Below are positions 40,302 through 52,113 of a stretch of DNA of 64,000 nucleotides, one piece after another. The DNA is taken from contig NC_087082.1 of the NCBI RefSeq assembly GCF_026151205.1, forward strand, positions 2,260,001-2,324,000, in the 5' to 3' direction. Below the pieces are notes generated by a model, which made no database searches, had not been told where the DNA came from, and saw only the letters and a list, made by a program, of their open reading frames with translations. How positions within the stretch are numbered: the stretch's first letter is position 1; every line of letters begins with the position of its first letter. The translations under genes and the position numbers were made by a program. This DNA comes from Bolinopsis microptera (lineage: Eukaryota; Ctenophora; Tentaculata; Lobata; Bolinopsidae).

Positions 40302-42407
40302 ATCAGCTCCCTATAAATATTTCATTTATAAGTTTAAATAGCTAATTAAGTCAGTAATATTCGAAAGGTTAAGACGTTAATGTTATGGTGAAGTTGATCC
40401 TCATTGAGCACTTAATCGTTTAATAATAATATGTAAGATTTCAAAATTATCTCTCTGAATTTACTTTCTTTTTGAATTATAATTGAATTAAAAAATTTGA
40501 ATTTGGACGAAATAAAAAGAACTCAGTGTAATGTATGTAATACAGCATTTTAATTCAAAAACACAAAACAATAAATTCAAAATAGCACAATAGTCAAAAC
40601 TGAAATTTACTTACAATTAATATTCTGGAGGTTCTTTCCAAAATTACACTTTTAAGTGGTAGTAATGAACACTATGTGACTCAATTAAATTCGTATCAAG
40701 TGTTTCCGAAACTCTACTTATTATGTATTTCCGACACTTTACTTTAACCTTTTTATATATTTAACTCGCGTCTAGCACTTGAGTCGTTTTCGAAACTACA
40801 ATTAAGTACACGTAAGAATAAGAAGACACGTGTATATTATTTGTTGAGCTGCACTAAAACTCAGCTTTAAAACTCTGTACACAGTTCAGTGCGGACATTT
40901 TGTTGATTTGCACGTTGTGTGTTAGTCGGAGTGCTTCTACAATTGGATAATTACGAGTTACACAATTTTACTCGAGGCAACACAGGCACCACACACCAAA
41001 ACAGAAGTATCTGCCCTCGACCAATTAAATATCACTCTGAAGTCTCAACTTCTTCGTGTCAGGAAATTCTCTACAAACTCTCCATGTGAATAGATCCATC
41101 ACATTCAAGATAATCATTAGAACTTCAGAGGCACCTGGATATCATGGTCCACTTTGAGCATTTTCCGTCCGTGATCGAGGTCAGCATAATTAAAAAAGTC
41201 AAGGAAGGCTTCTCGGAGTAGGGACAGTTCCGTAGTTGGTCGAGAGCGATAGATGAAACTCAGATAAGGAAGAAAGCTCCAAAAACCAACGAGGAGATCT
41301 ATGTCAACCGCAAAGAATTCTTCCTTTTAAACGCTCAGTCTTTGTGCTTAAGAGATCACATCATGAACAGTACCCTTCTGTGGAGAGGAAGGGGACGGAG
41401 AAAGGAAATTGCCCGTTATATTTTAATTGACATCAAGGCGTTGTATTTCTTTGTATCATACCATAATGAAGAACATACATCTATTCTACTGAAGTAGTGT
41501 CCGGACCACAGTTACATTTAAGTTCAAAACGTTGTAGAGCTTAAGTTGAATTATTGACTTAGGTAAAAATTTAGGTTTTAAATCAAACACAAGTTTTCGC
41601 ACCTAAAAGTTGTTTCGGAAATACTTTTTGCTTCAATTGAGAGTTTAGTTGTTGACTAAGTTCACTTTCGGAAAGAACCCCCAATACCTACACATACTCA
41701 GCACACAACTCATCATATATTCATCTATAACTTCATCTACTAACAGCAGCTTAAACTTTATAATTCGCTTTATTTAGTTTGTGATCGACGATACCGGATA
41801 CATACATAGATGCTTTCATTTTTTGTTTCATGGATTGTATCATAGATTAGCAACGTAAATTCCTTGAATTGCGGAAATCATAATTCTGCAATCGAAAATT
41901 AATATTTTAATCCAAGACTGAATACAACAGATCAATTCTGATAGCACCTACAGATTTAATAATTGATTTATATATCATGCTAAAAAAGAAATAGAAATCA
42001 AATCAAGTTACAGTTGTGGATGATACATTAAGACGCGTATTTATTATTTGTATAACGTATGTAATATGTATTTATATAATTATGAGTGACTATGTTACAC
42101 CATCAACAAATCAATTATACAAAACATTTCAAACGATAAAACATAAAAACACCTGCAAGGCAACATGCATAATATATGTAATTATGTAATATGTATATAT
42201 GATGATATCAGAACAAAATCATAAATTAAGATCTATAAACCGAAACAGTGCAATTGGTGCAGTCCTATAATAAATTACTGATGTGTAATGCCGATGATAT
42301 TCATTCGAATTTAGTCATCGAATAAAATATCACAACAAACATTTTAATAGCAGTTTCTTCGTTCTAGGAAAGGCGCACAGCAAGAAAAGAAAACATCTGT
42401 ACACATT
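40302..42407. other. Intergenic, no gene seen
   Basis: Includes the 5' flank of the RS/zinc-finger gene and the 3' flank of the reticulon gene. No recognised motif. A stretch at 41130-41450 (+) has long open segments in one frame interrupted by a stop but matches nothing I know. Confidence 0.4.
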
Positions 42408-43445
42408 TCACTGACTAGATTTCACTGCAGATTGGTAGAGAGACCAAATATAAGTGAAAAGATGTGGAATCTCACCCTGATCATTAGCCAGGAAATATTT
42501 CACCAGCAACACAATCAGTATCCCGGTGATGGACGCCGTGAGAACTTCTTTTGAATTTGTCACCAAATTTCCATTGAGTGGGTTTTTGTTAGCAGCGTCT
42601 TGCTCTGCCTCCAGGGTTTCAAATTGAGCGGAGATAACTCCAGTAAGGCTGTTTTCTTCGTACACTTCAATTACTGATTCACACGTATCGGTGTGCTCCT
42701 GATAGAATTTTGGGATGAAGAACAAAGCACAGGTCATAATAATGAGTAGGAGGTAGATGTCATCAATGTGGGCCCAAATAATCCACAGCAGAGTGATGGC
42801 TCTGAGGGTCAAACTAAAACTCTGAACAAGAACGATCCTGCCGACAAAGTCCAGGGAACCATTGATAAGACTCAGGAGAACATCTGATATAGTGCTCTGC
42901 ATGGACTCAGGTAAGGTGATGTCCCCGGAGAGTGTTGAAGCGAACGGATGTTTGGCTGTGTGTAATGTGGCAGCTTGAAGTACTGTGCTCCCTCCCACAA
43001 ACAACATCATCACAATCATCAGACTCATCAGTGCTGCGGAGAGGACGTAGGCGGCGGAGTGGGTTCGCAAGACCACCAAAATTGTGATTATCCAACTGAA
43101 GGTGAAGAAGGATTTTGTTTTACTCTTCCAGAATATCAGATCAATTATTCTCTGATCATATCTTGACAGCCATGCTAATCTGAGAGGGGGTTGAGATCCA
43201 TCATCTGATCCGCCAGAAATGTTATTACTTCCATCACCACGTGCCGAATGTCCACCTTTAGTACCAGAACGAGATACTACAGCTGAGGATCTCTGAAGTT
43301 CGAGGACCTCCAGAAGAGTAGGACCACCTACCTCCTCTTCTTTACTTTTAGACTTAGTAAGGTTGTATTTGTGCTGCAGAAGAGCAGCATTGTTGAGGTC
43401 TTCTGTTTCTGTTCTTGTGGTACTCGACTGCTGTTCCACGGTCAT
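42408..43445 (-). CDS. Reticulon-family ER membrane-shaping protein
   Basis: 345 residues in one coding exon. Residues 1-90 are polar, low-complexity N-terminus. From 98 the reticulon homology domain begins with RIIDLIFWKSKTKSFF (compare the family's DLLYWRDxxxS start). Hydrophobic hairpin 1 spans about 113-151, a loop of about 60 residues follows (HPFAS... corresponds to GHPFRxYL in other reticulons), and hairpin 2 spans about 208-245, ending FFIPKFYQEHTDTCE (family: VPxxYExHQxxID). These paired hairpins insert as wedges into the ER membrane. Odd: the usual short tail is extended by about 90 residues with a further hydrophobic stretch, VLTASITGILIVLLVKYFLA (301-320). ATTGTAG/GTCACATG suggests an acceptor just before the start, so a 5' UTR exon is likely. 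Confidence 0.85.
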   Translation of the reverse strand: MTVEQQSSTTRTETEDLNNAALLQHKYNLTKSKSKEEEVGGPTLLEVLELQRSSAVVSRSGTKGGHSARGDGSNNISGGSDDGSQPPLRLAWLSRYDQRIIDLIFWKSKTKSFFTFSWIITILVVLRTHSAAYVLSAALMSLMIVMMLFVGGSTVLQAATLHTAKHPFASTLSGDITLPESMQSTISDVLLSLINGSLDFVGRIVLVQSFSLTLRAITLLWIIWAHIDDIYLLLIIMTCALFFIPKFYQEHTDTCESVIEVYEENSLTGVISAQFETLEAEQDAANKNPLNGNLVTNSKEVLTASITGILIVLLVKYFLANDQGEIPHLFTYIWSLYQSAVKSSQ

Positions 43446-45007
43446 GTGACCTACAATATTTTATGTGTTAAGTTGCTTTACAGTATATTTTTATATGATT
43501 AAACATTAGTTATAAATCGTCACAGTACAGATACTAAAGAATCGACTAGAGCCTCTTTTTTGGCCGGGACCGGACCTTAAACCCTGACCGTTGTTTTTGA
43601 GTTGAAACTAATATTGGTTGTTGATATAGCTAGGCGGGATATAAATGCAATTTTCCATTTTCAGTTCATATTAAGTGACCGAGAAAAATGTGAGAACGAA
43701 CATCAGCTTAGGGCCAACAAGGAGTTTCTGATTTCCTCGTGGAGGGTTTCTGTTACCGAGGTAAGTGCCGACAATGATGCCGATTAGATTGGGATCAGTG
43801 ACACTCATGATCCAGGTAGACAATATATCGATGATTCGGCAACATAGAATCAGCTTGTGTAACACCTGCGTAACACCTGCGTAACACCTGCGTAACACCT
43901 GCGTAACACCTCCGAAAAATTAAGATCACCACATTAGGTGGTAAGGGTTGATGTGACCATCTAACCAATATATACGTTGTCAAGTAAATATCATGCTAGT
44001 AACTTAAAGCATCGTGACAAATAGGTGTAGCTCCAGCACTGTAGAAACAACGAAATATACCAACTGAAGATGTCTTAACCTGTGCTCGTCCCGTTTATAA
44101 TTTAGCACATCGAAAACATTATCAAGAATTGCTAACTGGCAATGAGAGATCGATCTTCGATGGGGCACGGTCTCTGGAGGTCTATTGTTCTTAAAGCTTT
44201 GTTCTTAAAGCTGAAAACTGTTTGGTTGGAATTTCAGGAATTCGTCAGTTCATTATTTGTCCATAAGCTGGCGTGGAGCACGTGTGTTAGTCTGATGTCC
44301 CTCAATTACTCAAGTCGCCTCTGATCTGCAATTATAGAAACAAATCGATAATTTGTTGATGTTCACTCATGGTCCACAGATTATTGATTGAACTTCTCAA
44401 ACAAAGAGGAACAACAACGCTATTGTATTTTGAAGCTTTGCCAGCGAGTGCTATTGAAGAGGCTTATTATGAGTGACGATTCGAAATATGGGCCGCTTTG
44501 ACAGGGATTTAGCCGGGATTCCGTCGATTCTTGGAGATACTCAAAAATTTAAGAAAGTAAAATTATTGTGGATCAAGGAACACAAATGACGGGAACGAGT
44601 TGACATCAAGAATAAAAATAAGATTGAAGCTTAGATAATAGTTTTATATTTAGTCACCATTCACCAATTAAAATTATGGACCACACAGCTAATCTCAGAT
44701 AAACTGCACAAATGGATAGATTTTAAACTTCTGTTAATTTAAATATGGCAAAGCATCAAAAGCATATTTTAAAAAGAGCTCAATAAGCATACCGCTCTAT
44801 TGTAAAGAAGGTAAAATTTTAAAGATAAATCCACAAATTATCTTGACGCGGCTTAAAGCAAAACTTATCTCGTTAATCATGTTAGCTATTTTCAGATATT
44901 GATTGTTTACAATAACGTTGATATTATATATGAAATATATTTTCATTTGACTTCTGATCACGAAGACAGGTGAGCAATTTCCGGTTTTAGACCCAATCGT
45001 TCATTTC
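43446..45007. other. Reticulon upstream region, no gene seen
   Basis: AT-rich with short open frames lacking motifs. Contains the E-box minisatellite at 43857-43913 and the 3' flank of SNRPC. Confidence 0.4.
43857..43913. repeat. 11-bp tandem repeat containing CACCTG E-boxes
   Basis: Five copies of GTAACACCTGC in perfect tandem, about 420 bp upstream of the reticulon start codon. Each carries CACCTG, the core bound by Snail/ZEB-type and some bHLH factors. A regulatory role is inference only. Confidence 0.75.
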
Positions 45008-45924
45008 TCACAAGCCATTGTGAGGCATCATTCCACCCATCATGCCCGGTGGCATGGGACCTCTAACTCTCATCCCCATCTGCATCTGTGGTCTTCCATA
45101 GGGTGAGCCTCTTGGTGGACCAATCGGACCTGGATGAAAAATAGAATTAGAAAATTAAGTATTTTATATAAAATTTAATGAAAATAATAGATTGAAAGTT
45201 CGATATGTAATATATAAGTGACATGATATTGGTGTATAATTTATCTCCATCATACCTCTAAGAGGAACTTGTCCAGGTCTGAGCATGGGTCCGCCCATCA
45301 TACCCATACCAGGCGGGCCTCGTGCCACCATCACTGGCATCACATTGACGGGCTGGTGTATTAGGACTTGCGAGTGAGGCTGTGGCTGGCTCATCTTCAT
45401 CTGAGCTGTTGTCTGATCAATTAGGGACTGAGCCTGGTCCTCCATCCACTTGGTGTAGTAAATCCTCACATTTTCCCTGGAAGTGATTAAAATTAGGCAA
45501 GGGTTACTTAGATGAGGCCATTTTACTCCCACTGAATTCAAACATGTAATTTATGTCAACGGTGTGCTATGTGACGTTACACAAATCATATCATTTCATA
45601 CTTATGAACATTACAAAACAGTCCTCGAAATCAATGTTAGGCCTCGAACGCCTGAAAACAGAAATTTGAGGAAATGAGTATTGTTAACAACAATTTTAGC
45701 GTAAATATTGAAAATTGATCAGTGGGAATATCTAATTTTATTCGGACAATCAGAGAAGCATGGCATCCAAACATTGTAATAAACAAAAGCATTTTCGGAA
45801 ATATTTCAATTGAATCTATATGCAATACATACTTGTGTTTTCGTCCACCATTGTGTGTTTTTCTTACAGATGGAGAGTCATGAGTAAGATATGTGTCACA
45901 GTAGTCGCAGTAGTACTTTGGCAT
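45008..45924 (-). CDS. SNRPC: U1 small nuclear ribonucleoprotein C
   Basis: U1-C is a core protein of the U1 snRNP that stabilises pairing of U1 snRNA with the 5' splice site. Three minus-strand exons 45924-45833, 45476-45256 and 45129-45008 join in frame (435 nt, 144 residues). The N-terminal U1-type C2H2 finger is intact: [20 protein letters not shown] continuing to RKHK, with Cys6, Cys9, His24 and His30. [20 protein letters not shown] matches the helix after the finger. The rest is Pro/Met/Gly-rich ([30 protein letters not shown]), as in other U1-C proteins but shorter (human 159, from memory). The exon 1 donor splits the Lys31 codon. Confidence 0.95.
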
Positions 45925-46999
45925 TTTGTCTTGAGTCCTCCTATTGCATAGAGCTATGAAGAAGTAATAATGACAGACAATTATTTAAATTATATATATA
46001 TGTTATCATGTTTGTGAACTTCAAGATAGACTACAAATTGAAGAAGTTCAAGTGCTATGTCTACAATAAAAATAATAACTGTTTGTTGTGGTATTTTAAT
46101 GAAAAAATATTACTTTATGCAAGTAGAAAGTTCTGTAAACAATAGTTGATTGAAAATTTGATTTACTAAGAAAAATCATAATTTATCTACAGAGTTTAAC
46201 AGTTTAATCTAGGTTTAAATAAGCATTGCAACCCTACAGCATGCACAGCATATTATGGTAATAAAATTTAAAACAATAACAAAAGAAGCATCCAAAAGCA
46301 CACAAAGTATCAGCTCAGCATGCCAATATAATTATAACCAGATTACTAGGATATGCCATTTAGCAGGCATTGAGATAATAATATTATCATGATTAAAAAC
46401 AGTCAGAGCTCTTTTCTTCTGTCCAAAACACAGGTACACATGGCAATATTGTCTATGAGACAGCCATCCAAATACCGAGCCAGGTCGACATGCCCGGGTC
46501 CAGCTCATTCTGGATTTGTTACATACAACCTTCAGCTTTCTGTCTCCTGTAAGTGCAGCTTGCTTTAAGAGATTCAAGAACTGGAAACAGCAGATATTTC
46601 CAGTTCTAACATTTTCAGCAGACAACACAGTTTCCAATTCCTGAATAGCAAAGGAGTCCAACAGCTATGATAAAAACAATAGAACAAAGCGCACAGGGTC
46701 TTTGTACAAGAAGGAAATCTGTTAAGTACAAAGCCAATAACGTCAGATGGTTCTGCAACATGATAGGAGAAATCGGTTTAGGAATGAACAGGAGAGGTAG
46801 AAGCCATTGCATACAATACATGATATCTGAAAGTAAGCTTTGGTTAAATTATTTATGCACTGTTTGCAGATAGATGAATGTTTGTAAAAAATATATAAAT
46901 AAGTATAGGTTTATAGGGTAACTGTTGATCAGTCCCTATCTGGGACTAAAAATATGGGGGCTCCAGTTTATGGGGCAGAACAACGAGATTCCTTGGTGG
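45925..46999. other. Intergenic, 5' flank of SNRPC, no gene seen
   Basis: AT-rich; open frames at 46332-46873 on both strands overlap one another and show no motifs. Confidence 0.4.
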
Positions 47000-47075
47000 C
47001 CTTGTTGGGGTAGTGCAGTGGTTACTTGAAGACATTTATAATCAGAATCGGGTTTGAGACCCGCTTCCGCTATCA
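47000..47075 (+). ncRNA. tRNA-derived SINE head (RNA polymerase III promoter)
   Basis: GTAGTGCAGTGG (47010-47021) fits the tRNA A box and GGGTTTGAGACCC (47050-47062) fits the B box, 29 bp apart, with a T-arm-like CGGGT...ACCCG stem. The anticodon arm is degenerate and no acceptor stem closes, so it is a tRNA-like SINE rather than a tRNA gene. The element's 3' limit is not visible. Confidence 0.6.
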
Positions 47076-47818
47076 GTTCCAGAGGTTTTTGATTGAAATA
47101 AATTTTCGTGCACATACAGAATGAATGGTTAATAATTTAATATATATGTAGACCAAGCTCTGTGCACAGGATGCTTCCTGGAAGAATCCAGTTCTTTTAG
47201 CGGGGCACCCTACCTAAAGCCAAATTGAGATATAATAATCATATTCCTAGGAAAATAATCAGAAATCGAATACCAATCAAATAATATGATATATAGGAGT
47301 AGTAACCATATTTACTATGCAAAATGCCCCAACCACATAGTGTAAATTTATATAATATTCAAATTCCATATCATCATTAAACCTCAATAGTCAATATAAT
47401 AGCCCAAGCAAAATTAAATAACTTCTTATTATATACGATACCTTACTGTCATACTACAAATTAATTATACATTTGAATCTGTTAACCAGAGAATAAATTT
47501 CTAAACCTAATGCAAGTGAAATAATTTAGATGTAATAATGAATGCCTAATGTGAGTATCATCTGTCAATGTCCTTGTAAAACAGTCTGTACAAGAGATAT
47601 GAGTAACTAATATAGAAGAAAAAAAACAGGAAGTTGTCGTCTGTTGAAAAATAAATAAAATATCTAGAATATAAATTAGATTATAAAAGGTTGCACTAAG
47701 GACTTCAGTCGACTTAGCCGAATGATCAGGAATTCGAAGAGGGTCTTATTAAAAAATCTATAGTCTTTTTATTGTACCCTGCAGTACACTGAAAACCGTA
47801 TAATATTATAAAATAGAA
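47076..47818. other. Intergenic, no gene seen
   Basis: AT-rich sequence without recognisable features, possibly including the SINE body. Confidence 0.4.
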
Positions 47819-47824
47819 TTAAGA

Positions 47825-48111
47825 GGGGGGGTCCAACTACATTTTTGTACACTAATTTAGCATATATTTGGCAAAAATCTGATGGCCATGTACATTAATG
47901 GTCTTAAAAAATGTACAAAAAATCGGAAATCCCTGGAAACGGAACAGGAAAAAACAAATTTTGTACATTAAGGTACATTTTAGTACATGTACATTTGGCA
48001 AAAATCTGGTGGCCAAACAAGAAAAAACATATTTTGTACATTTTTGTACATGTACATTTGGCAAAAATCTGGTTGCCATGTACAATAATGTAGTTGGACC
48101 CCCCCCCCCCC
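47825..48111. mobile_element. 287-bp inverted-repeat element with G/C-tract ends and TTAAGA target duplication
   Basis: The left end GGGGGGTCCAACTACATTTT and the right end TAATGTAGTTGGACCCCCC are inverted copies, preceded on the left (47819-47824) and followed on the right (48112-48117) by TTAAGA. Inside are three diverged copies of TTGGCAAAAATCTGGTGGCC and many TGTACA palindromes. There is no ORF of its own; open frames across it are repeat-driven. Confidence 0.75.
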
Positions 48112-48117
48112 TTAAGA

Positions 48118-48609
48118 TTCGGTTTTGAGCATAGAACGGATATTTTATACCCCAGGCAAAATGCATACAGGTGTAATTTCACATATCCGACGGATCTTTA
48201 GATTAGATGACATTGGGAATAAGGCGACGGAAGCTCTAACCTCTAGGTTACCTACCTAAAAGGGCATTTTCAGTATACAGTTAACAAAGGTTGAGTTTAA
48301 TTTATAAAGATTAAGTCAGCAATGGTAATTGTTCAGCTTTCGTAATATATAATACAGCTTTAATGTATAATAAGGTTAAAAAAAAGAAAAAAAAAAAAAA
48401 AGAAAAAAAAAAAAAAAGAAAAGGGGGGACCCCCAACCCATGTAATAATAAATACAACATTTATAAACCGCCTTATAGCTAAATCATATAACTCGATATA
48501 ATTTAATCCTGGAGATAAACTCCAGTGCTTTCTAAAGCGGCTCTTACATTAACTGAGCTTAGTTTAATTGAAAATTAGACATGACAAGTTCATTTTACTT
48601 ATGTAAATG
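48118..48609. other. Intergenic with an A/G-rich tract
   Basis: No gene. 48378-48428 is a poly-A tract broken by single Gs, possibly the tail of a retroposon in plus orientation. Confidence 0.4.
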
Positions 48610-48618
48610 CAAAATCAA

Positions 48619-48757
48619 TCAAATGCTAGAGAAAAGAAGTATGTTTTAAGTTTGGTCTTGAAAGATGTAACTGACTCAGCTGATCTTATGTCGTATGGCA
48701 AGGAATTAAATACTTTAACTGCACAGTGACTAAAAGCTTTTCTCTGTGTAGCTGAGA
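48619..48757 (-). pseudogene. C-terminal end of a LINE ORF
   Basis: Minus-strand translation RKAFSHCAVKVFNSLPYDIR then SAESVTSFKTKLKTYFFSLA and a stop. The pattern (S..A..LWNSLP..IR....SFK..LK.yl) is the usual carboxyl terminus of CR1/Jockey-like reverse transcriptase ORFs. Only the last 43 codons remain. It may be the same LINE type as the RT fragment at 8898-9360. Confidence 0.7.
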
Positions 48758-48928
48758 CACCTCACAGCAAGTAGACCAAAGTGGCTCTTGCTTGTGAAAG
48801 GTGCGTCAACTACCCGCCGAAGCGGTGGGTTGGGAGTCCCCCCTGGGATCATTTCGTCCGTAAAATTATATATACAACATAAAATAGTATAGTAAAATAT
48901 CAAAATTTCAAAATTTACATAAACAAAT

Positions 48929-49190
48929 CTAGGAGACCTCAAAGCTCGTCTTCTGGGGGATGAGGTTGAAGGAGATGTCATGCAGTTCAAGATGCTGGGC
49001 CGTTGATCTTCCTCTGATTCCTCTTAGTGCAATGAGTGTACTTCTTAACAGATCAAATCTAAATCGCGTTCTGATATGATTTTTTGACTTGGCTCTTGGC
49101 TTCTTTTTTATGGTCAGCTATCATCTCAGAGACACGATCTACAAATACAGTGCATAGCGGTCCCATACCTCCAGAGGTTGTGAAGACTAG
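48929..49190 (-). pseudogene. Second copy of the LINE-like C-terminal domain, frameshifted
   Basis: The minus strand reads FVPLVFTTSGGMGPLCTVF, then after a frame change IRTRFRFDLLRSTLIALRGI and later ISFNLIPQKTSFEVS and a stop at 48929-48931. This is the same order as in the 10774-11320 copy (GTFTPLIYSTNGG; RTRIRFSILRSTLIAVRG; SFNLIP). Truncated at the 5' side. Confidence 0.7.
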
Positions 49191-50260
49191 AGGGACAAAA
49201 ATGTATAATAAGGTTAACGTAGACCCAAATAAATGTAATTTCACCGATAAATTAAAATTGTAAAAATCTGAATACATGTTCGAGTAAAAACCCATTAAGA
49301 ATAAAATAAACAGGTTGTAAGTTCAAGTATGTTTTAAAAAACTACTCTTTGCTCTTCAATTTTTTGAAAACTGGCCACGGGCCTAAATATTACATATCAA
49401 TCAATTACAATTCATTAACATTACCAATATTAAAAACTATCAAAAATATTCAAGAAAGTATTCTCTAGCCAAAGGGCTCAATATTTAAATCTAAATCTTC
49501 AATATTGTCTGGTTTATATCGCAACTTGGGCCCTCTGTCCCCCCTTATCGAAATAACCGTTGTCTTTAAAACCTCAAAGCGCAAGCGCTTTCTAAGATAT
49601 GTAACTGAGTCTGAATAACGCTGACCCGTTTAGTTGGAGATTCCATCTTTTGTGCAAGCTTTTTAATCAAGCGTTGCGCTTCGATCCTCTTTCTATTCAT
49701 CTATAAGAGCGATGATCACAAATCTCAAGAAATTAAATTCCAGATCCCACACTTTTCTTTTTTATAAAAAAAATGTCGTTGCATCACCCTTTAAAAATCT
49801 AAATCTTTTCAAACAACACAAAATTATTCAGAAATGAATGCTCTTTTTAAAAAACCCAGATATAAAAGGAGAAAACTAATATTATATAATAAATAGCCCA
49901 AATAACCAGTAGCCCAGTATATCGAAATCCAAATTATGTATTGGAAGACGGGTCACCAAAACACGGAAATGTGCAGTATTGAATACTGCACCCGCGATAA
50001 CATTGGCCGATTTATTCGATTTCTCTTTTCACGAGCTTGTCGATGCGGCGCAAAAAATAATAGTTTGCGCGGCGCGTCGAAGCAGCTGCCTGCATGCTAC
50101 ATCCTCCAAATTACGATCCCATGAAATAATTTCAATATATTTGATTTTTAGAAGTTAAACCCGTGGCCGTGACATAACGCTATATGGGGTAGTGACTGTG
50201 ATTTTCTACAATGTACAACAATTATAAACCAACCATCCATAAAGTGATTTACAAAATGAT
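49191..50260. other. Intergenic, no gene seen
   Basis: AT-rich. Nothing recognisable apart from a short GCGC-rich patch near 50045-50085. Confidence 0.4.
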
Positions 50261-51010
50261 TAACGGGTGATACTCGTAAAATATTTGTTCCAATTTGTTC
50301 AATTTGAACCGTCGACGAGTCCAACTCGGCGCGCGTCCTGGTAGGTTATAAACCTACAACAAAATGACACCTAAACCTTTTGTCTCAGTGTTCACTTAAA
50401 CGGTACTCGGCGGCTGAACTGTGGTATTTAACGTTTGCAGCTAGATTGGACTCTGATATCAGTTTACCTGGGGACGGCCTCAGGCTATTATATTTATGGT
50501 CATAGAGATTCGGCGGAATGACAGGCTGAGTATTTACCCTGTATGTACACTGTAGTTAATAAATGTAAATTAAACGTTTTTTTATCAGCCACGCGCCGAA
50601 CCAGTTAAGTGTTGAAAAGTAAAAATTGTGTATTTTTTGTTGTACGTTGTATGACCCGCCGCGCACGAGTGTGCGGCTCCCCCTGTATCGTTGAAACTTT
50701 ACAGGGGTATAGTGAAGCGACCGTGGGGGTCACCACGTGATACAAATTTTTTGTACAATTTTTAGTGTAAATTAATTTATCAGGTTTATAACCTACCAGG
50801 ACGCGCGCCGAGTTGGACTCATCGACGGTTCATAATATATGGAACAAATATATTACTTAACGGATGTTACTCGTCTGAATTTCTTCGAAGTAGCGCGCGC
50901 CGTTTTCTTTTAGAAATGTTAGGCCCGACGGCAAGTGCTACGAAGTCAGAAGTTGGAAGTAGCGCGCGCCGGGCCAGACCATTAACAATGGTCAAATATT
51001 TTACGAGTAT
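50261..51010. repeat. GC-rich mosaic repeat island 3
   Basis: Holds the AACCTACCAGGACGCGCGCC module in both orientations (minus at 50321-50360, plus at 50782-50818), the GAGTGTGCGGCTCCCCCTGT hairpin (50643-50680, inverted relative to 12370 and 29402), the CCTGGGGAC...GGCGGAATGACAGGCTGAG block (50463-50535) and an inverted GAGAAGAAAGCGGCGC-type block (50859-50917). Each is shared with island 1 and/or 2. Confidence 0.65.
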
Positions 51011-52110
51011 CATCCGTTAAACTTGTACACATATCACAAATTATTTTATAATAATATGTAATAAAACCACTTCTGTGAAATGGTTTTTTGACTTCAATGT
51101 TTAAATACTTGAACTAAACATGAATTAATTGTGAGTATAAAATAAAATTTGTTTATCTTTAAAAAAAATTTGTTTTACTAGTACATAGTAAATGCACCGC
51201 GCAACATTTCTCTCGACCATAACAATGTTTATTGTAGTAATGCACTACTTTGCCACTGCTATGCGAGCTGGGAAGGATTCATATTGTTAATCAAAAGGCC
51301 CAATTATTGCACAAACAAATAGTGAATTTAAGTGTTATAGTAATCTGACTTTGAAGCGAATTTTGTAAACAAATTTATAAATCAAGAAAATAACAATTCA
51401 GACATATCTTCCTCGTTTACAGATCAATGAATGTTAAAGTATAGTAAAGTATTCGATGCGACTAGTACTGAAGTTACTAGCTGTTTTTGCATCTAAAATA
51501 ATGCTCGAGACTGCACCAGGAACAGCATGTGAAAGATAATAGGGAAATGAAAATTTGTTTCAAAATTTCCCATATTTGTAGGCGGATAAAGGTTATAACG
51601 AAAGGTTAAATTATATTATATAGGGCTAATGCATCATTGAAGGCAGGAGAGGGACCTCAAGCTGCATATATTATATATATATATATATTATGCTGTTTAA
51701 TTTACAATACAAGTGTATTTGTAATGATGGGTATAAATGCCGAAGTTCTCCTAGCTTTTTCATGGCTTCCTAACCATTTTCGGGCTCACCCGAGTGATCG
51801 AGACTCAACTGTGCAACCTTCTGATTATTGATCATCGAAGCTTTAACAACTCGTCTGTGTAACAAGCACCAAGAGTTGGAACAGAACTTGTTCTCCCTGA
51901 TTTGATGAATGTTATATCATAAGTTGTCTAAAAATGTCAATTAACACAATTCTACTGGGAAGCATGAATGGTAAAAAAATGCTAAACAGGCTGTAAAGCT
52001 TAATCACAGTTGACTGCATTGCTTGTGGTAAGTACCAGGCCTGTACTTATCTCAAAGTGCCTTGGATATTTGTTTTGCTAACTCATAAGAGTGAAATTTG
52101 TTTCACTAAT
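51011..52110. other. Intergenic, no gene seen
   Basis: AT-rich DNA without recognised coding sequence; a TA dinucleotide run lies at 51668-51690. Confidence 0.4.
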
Positions 52111-52113
52111 TCA

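Noticed and set aside
43862-43912. CRISPR-like direct repeats
   Set aside because: The 11-bp units are contiguous without spacers and the genome is clearly eukaryotic; none of the tandem arrays in the window has unique spacers.
47852-48182. Overlapping ORFs of 76-104 codons
   Set aside because: They read through the 287-bp inverted-repeat element and its internal TTGGCAAAAATCTGG repeats.
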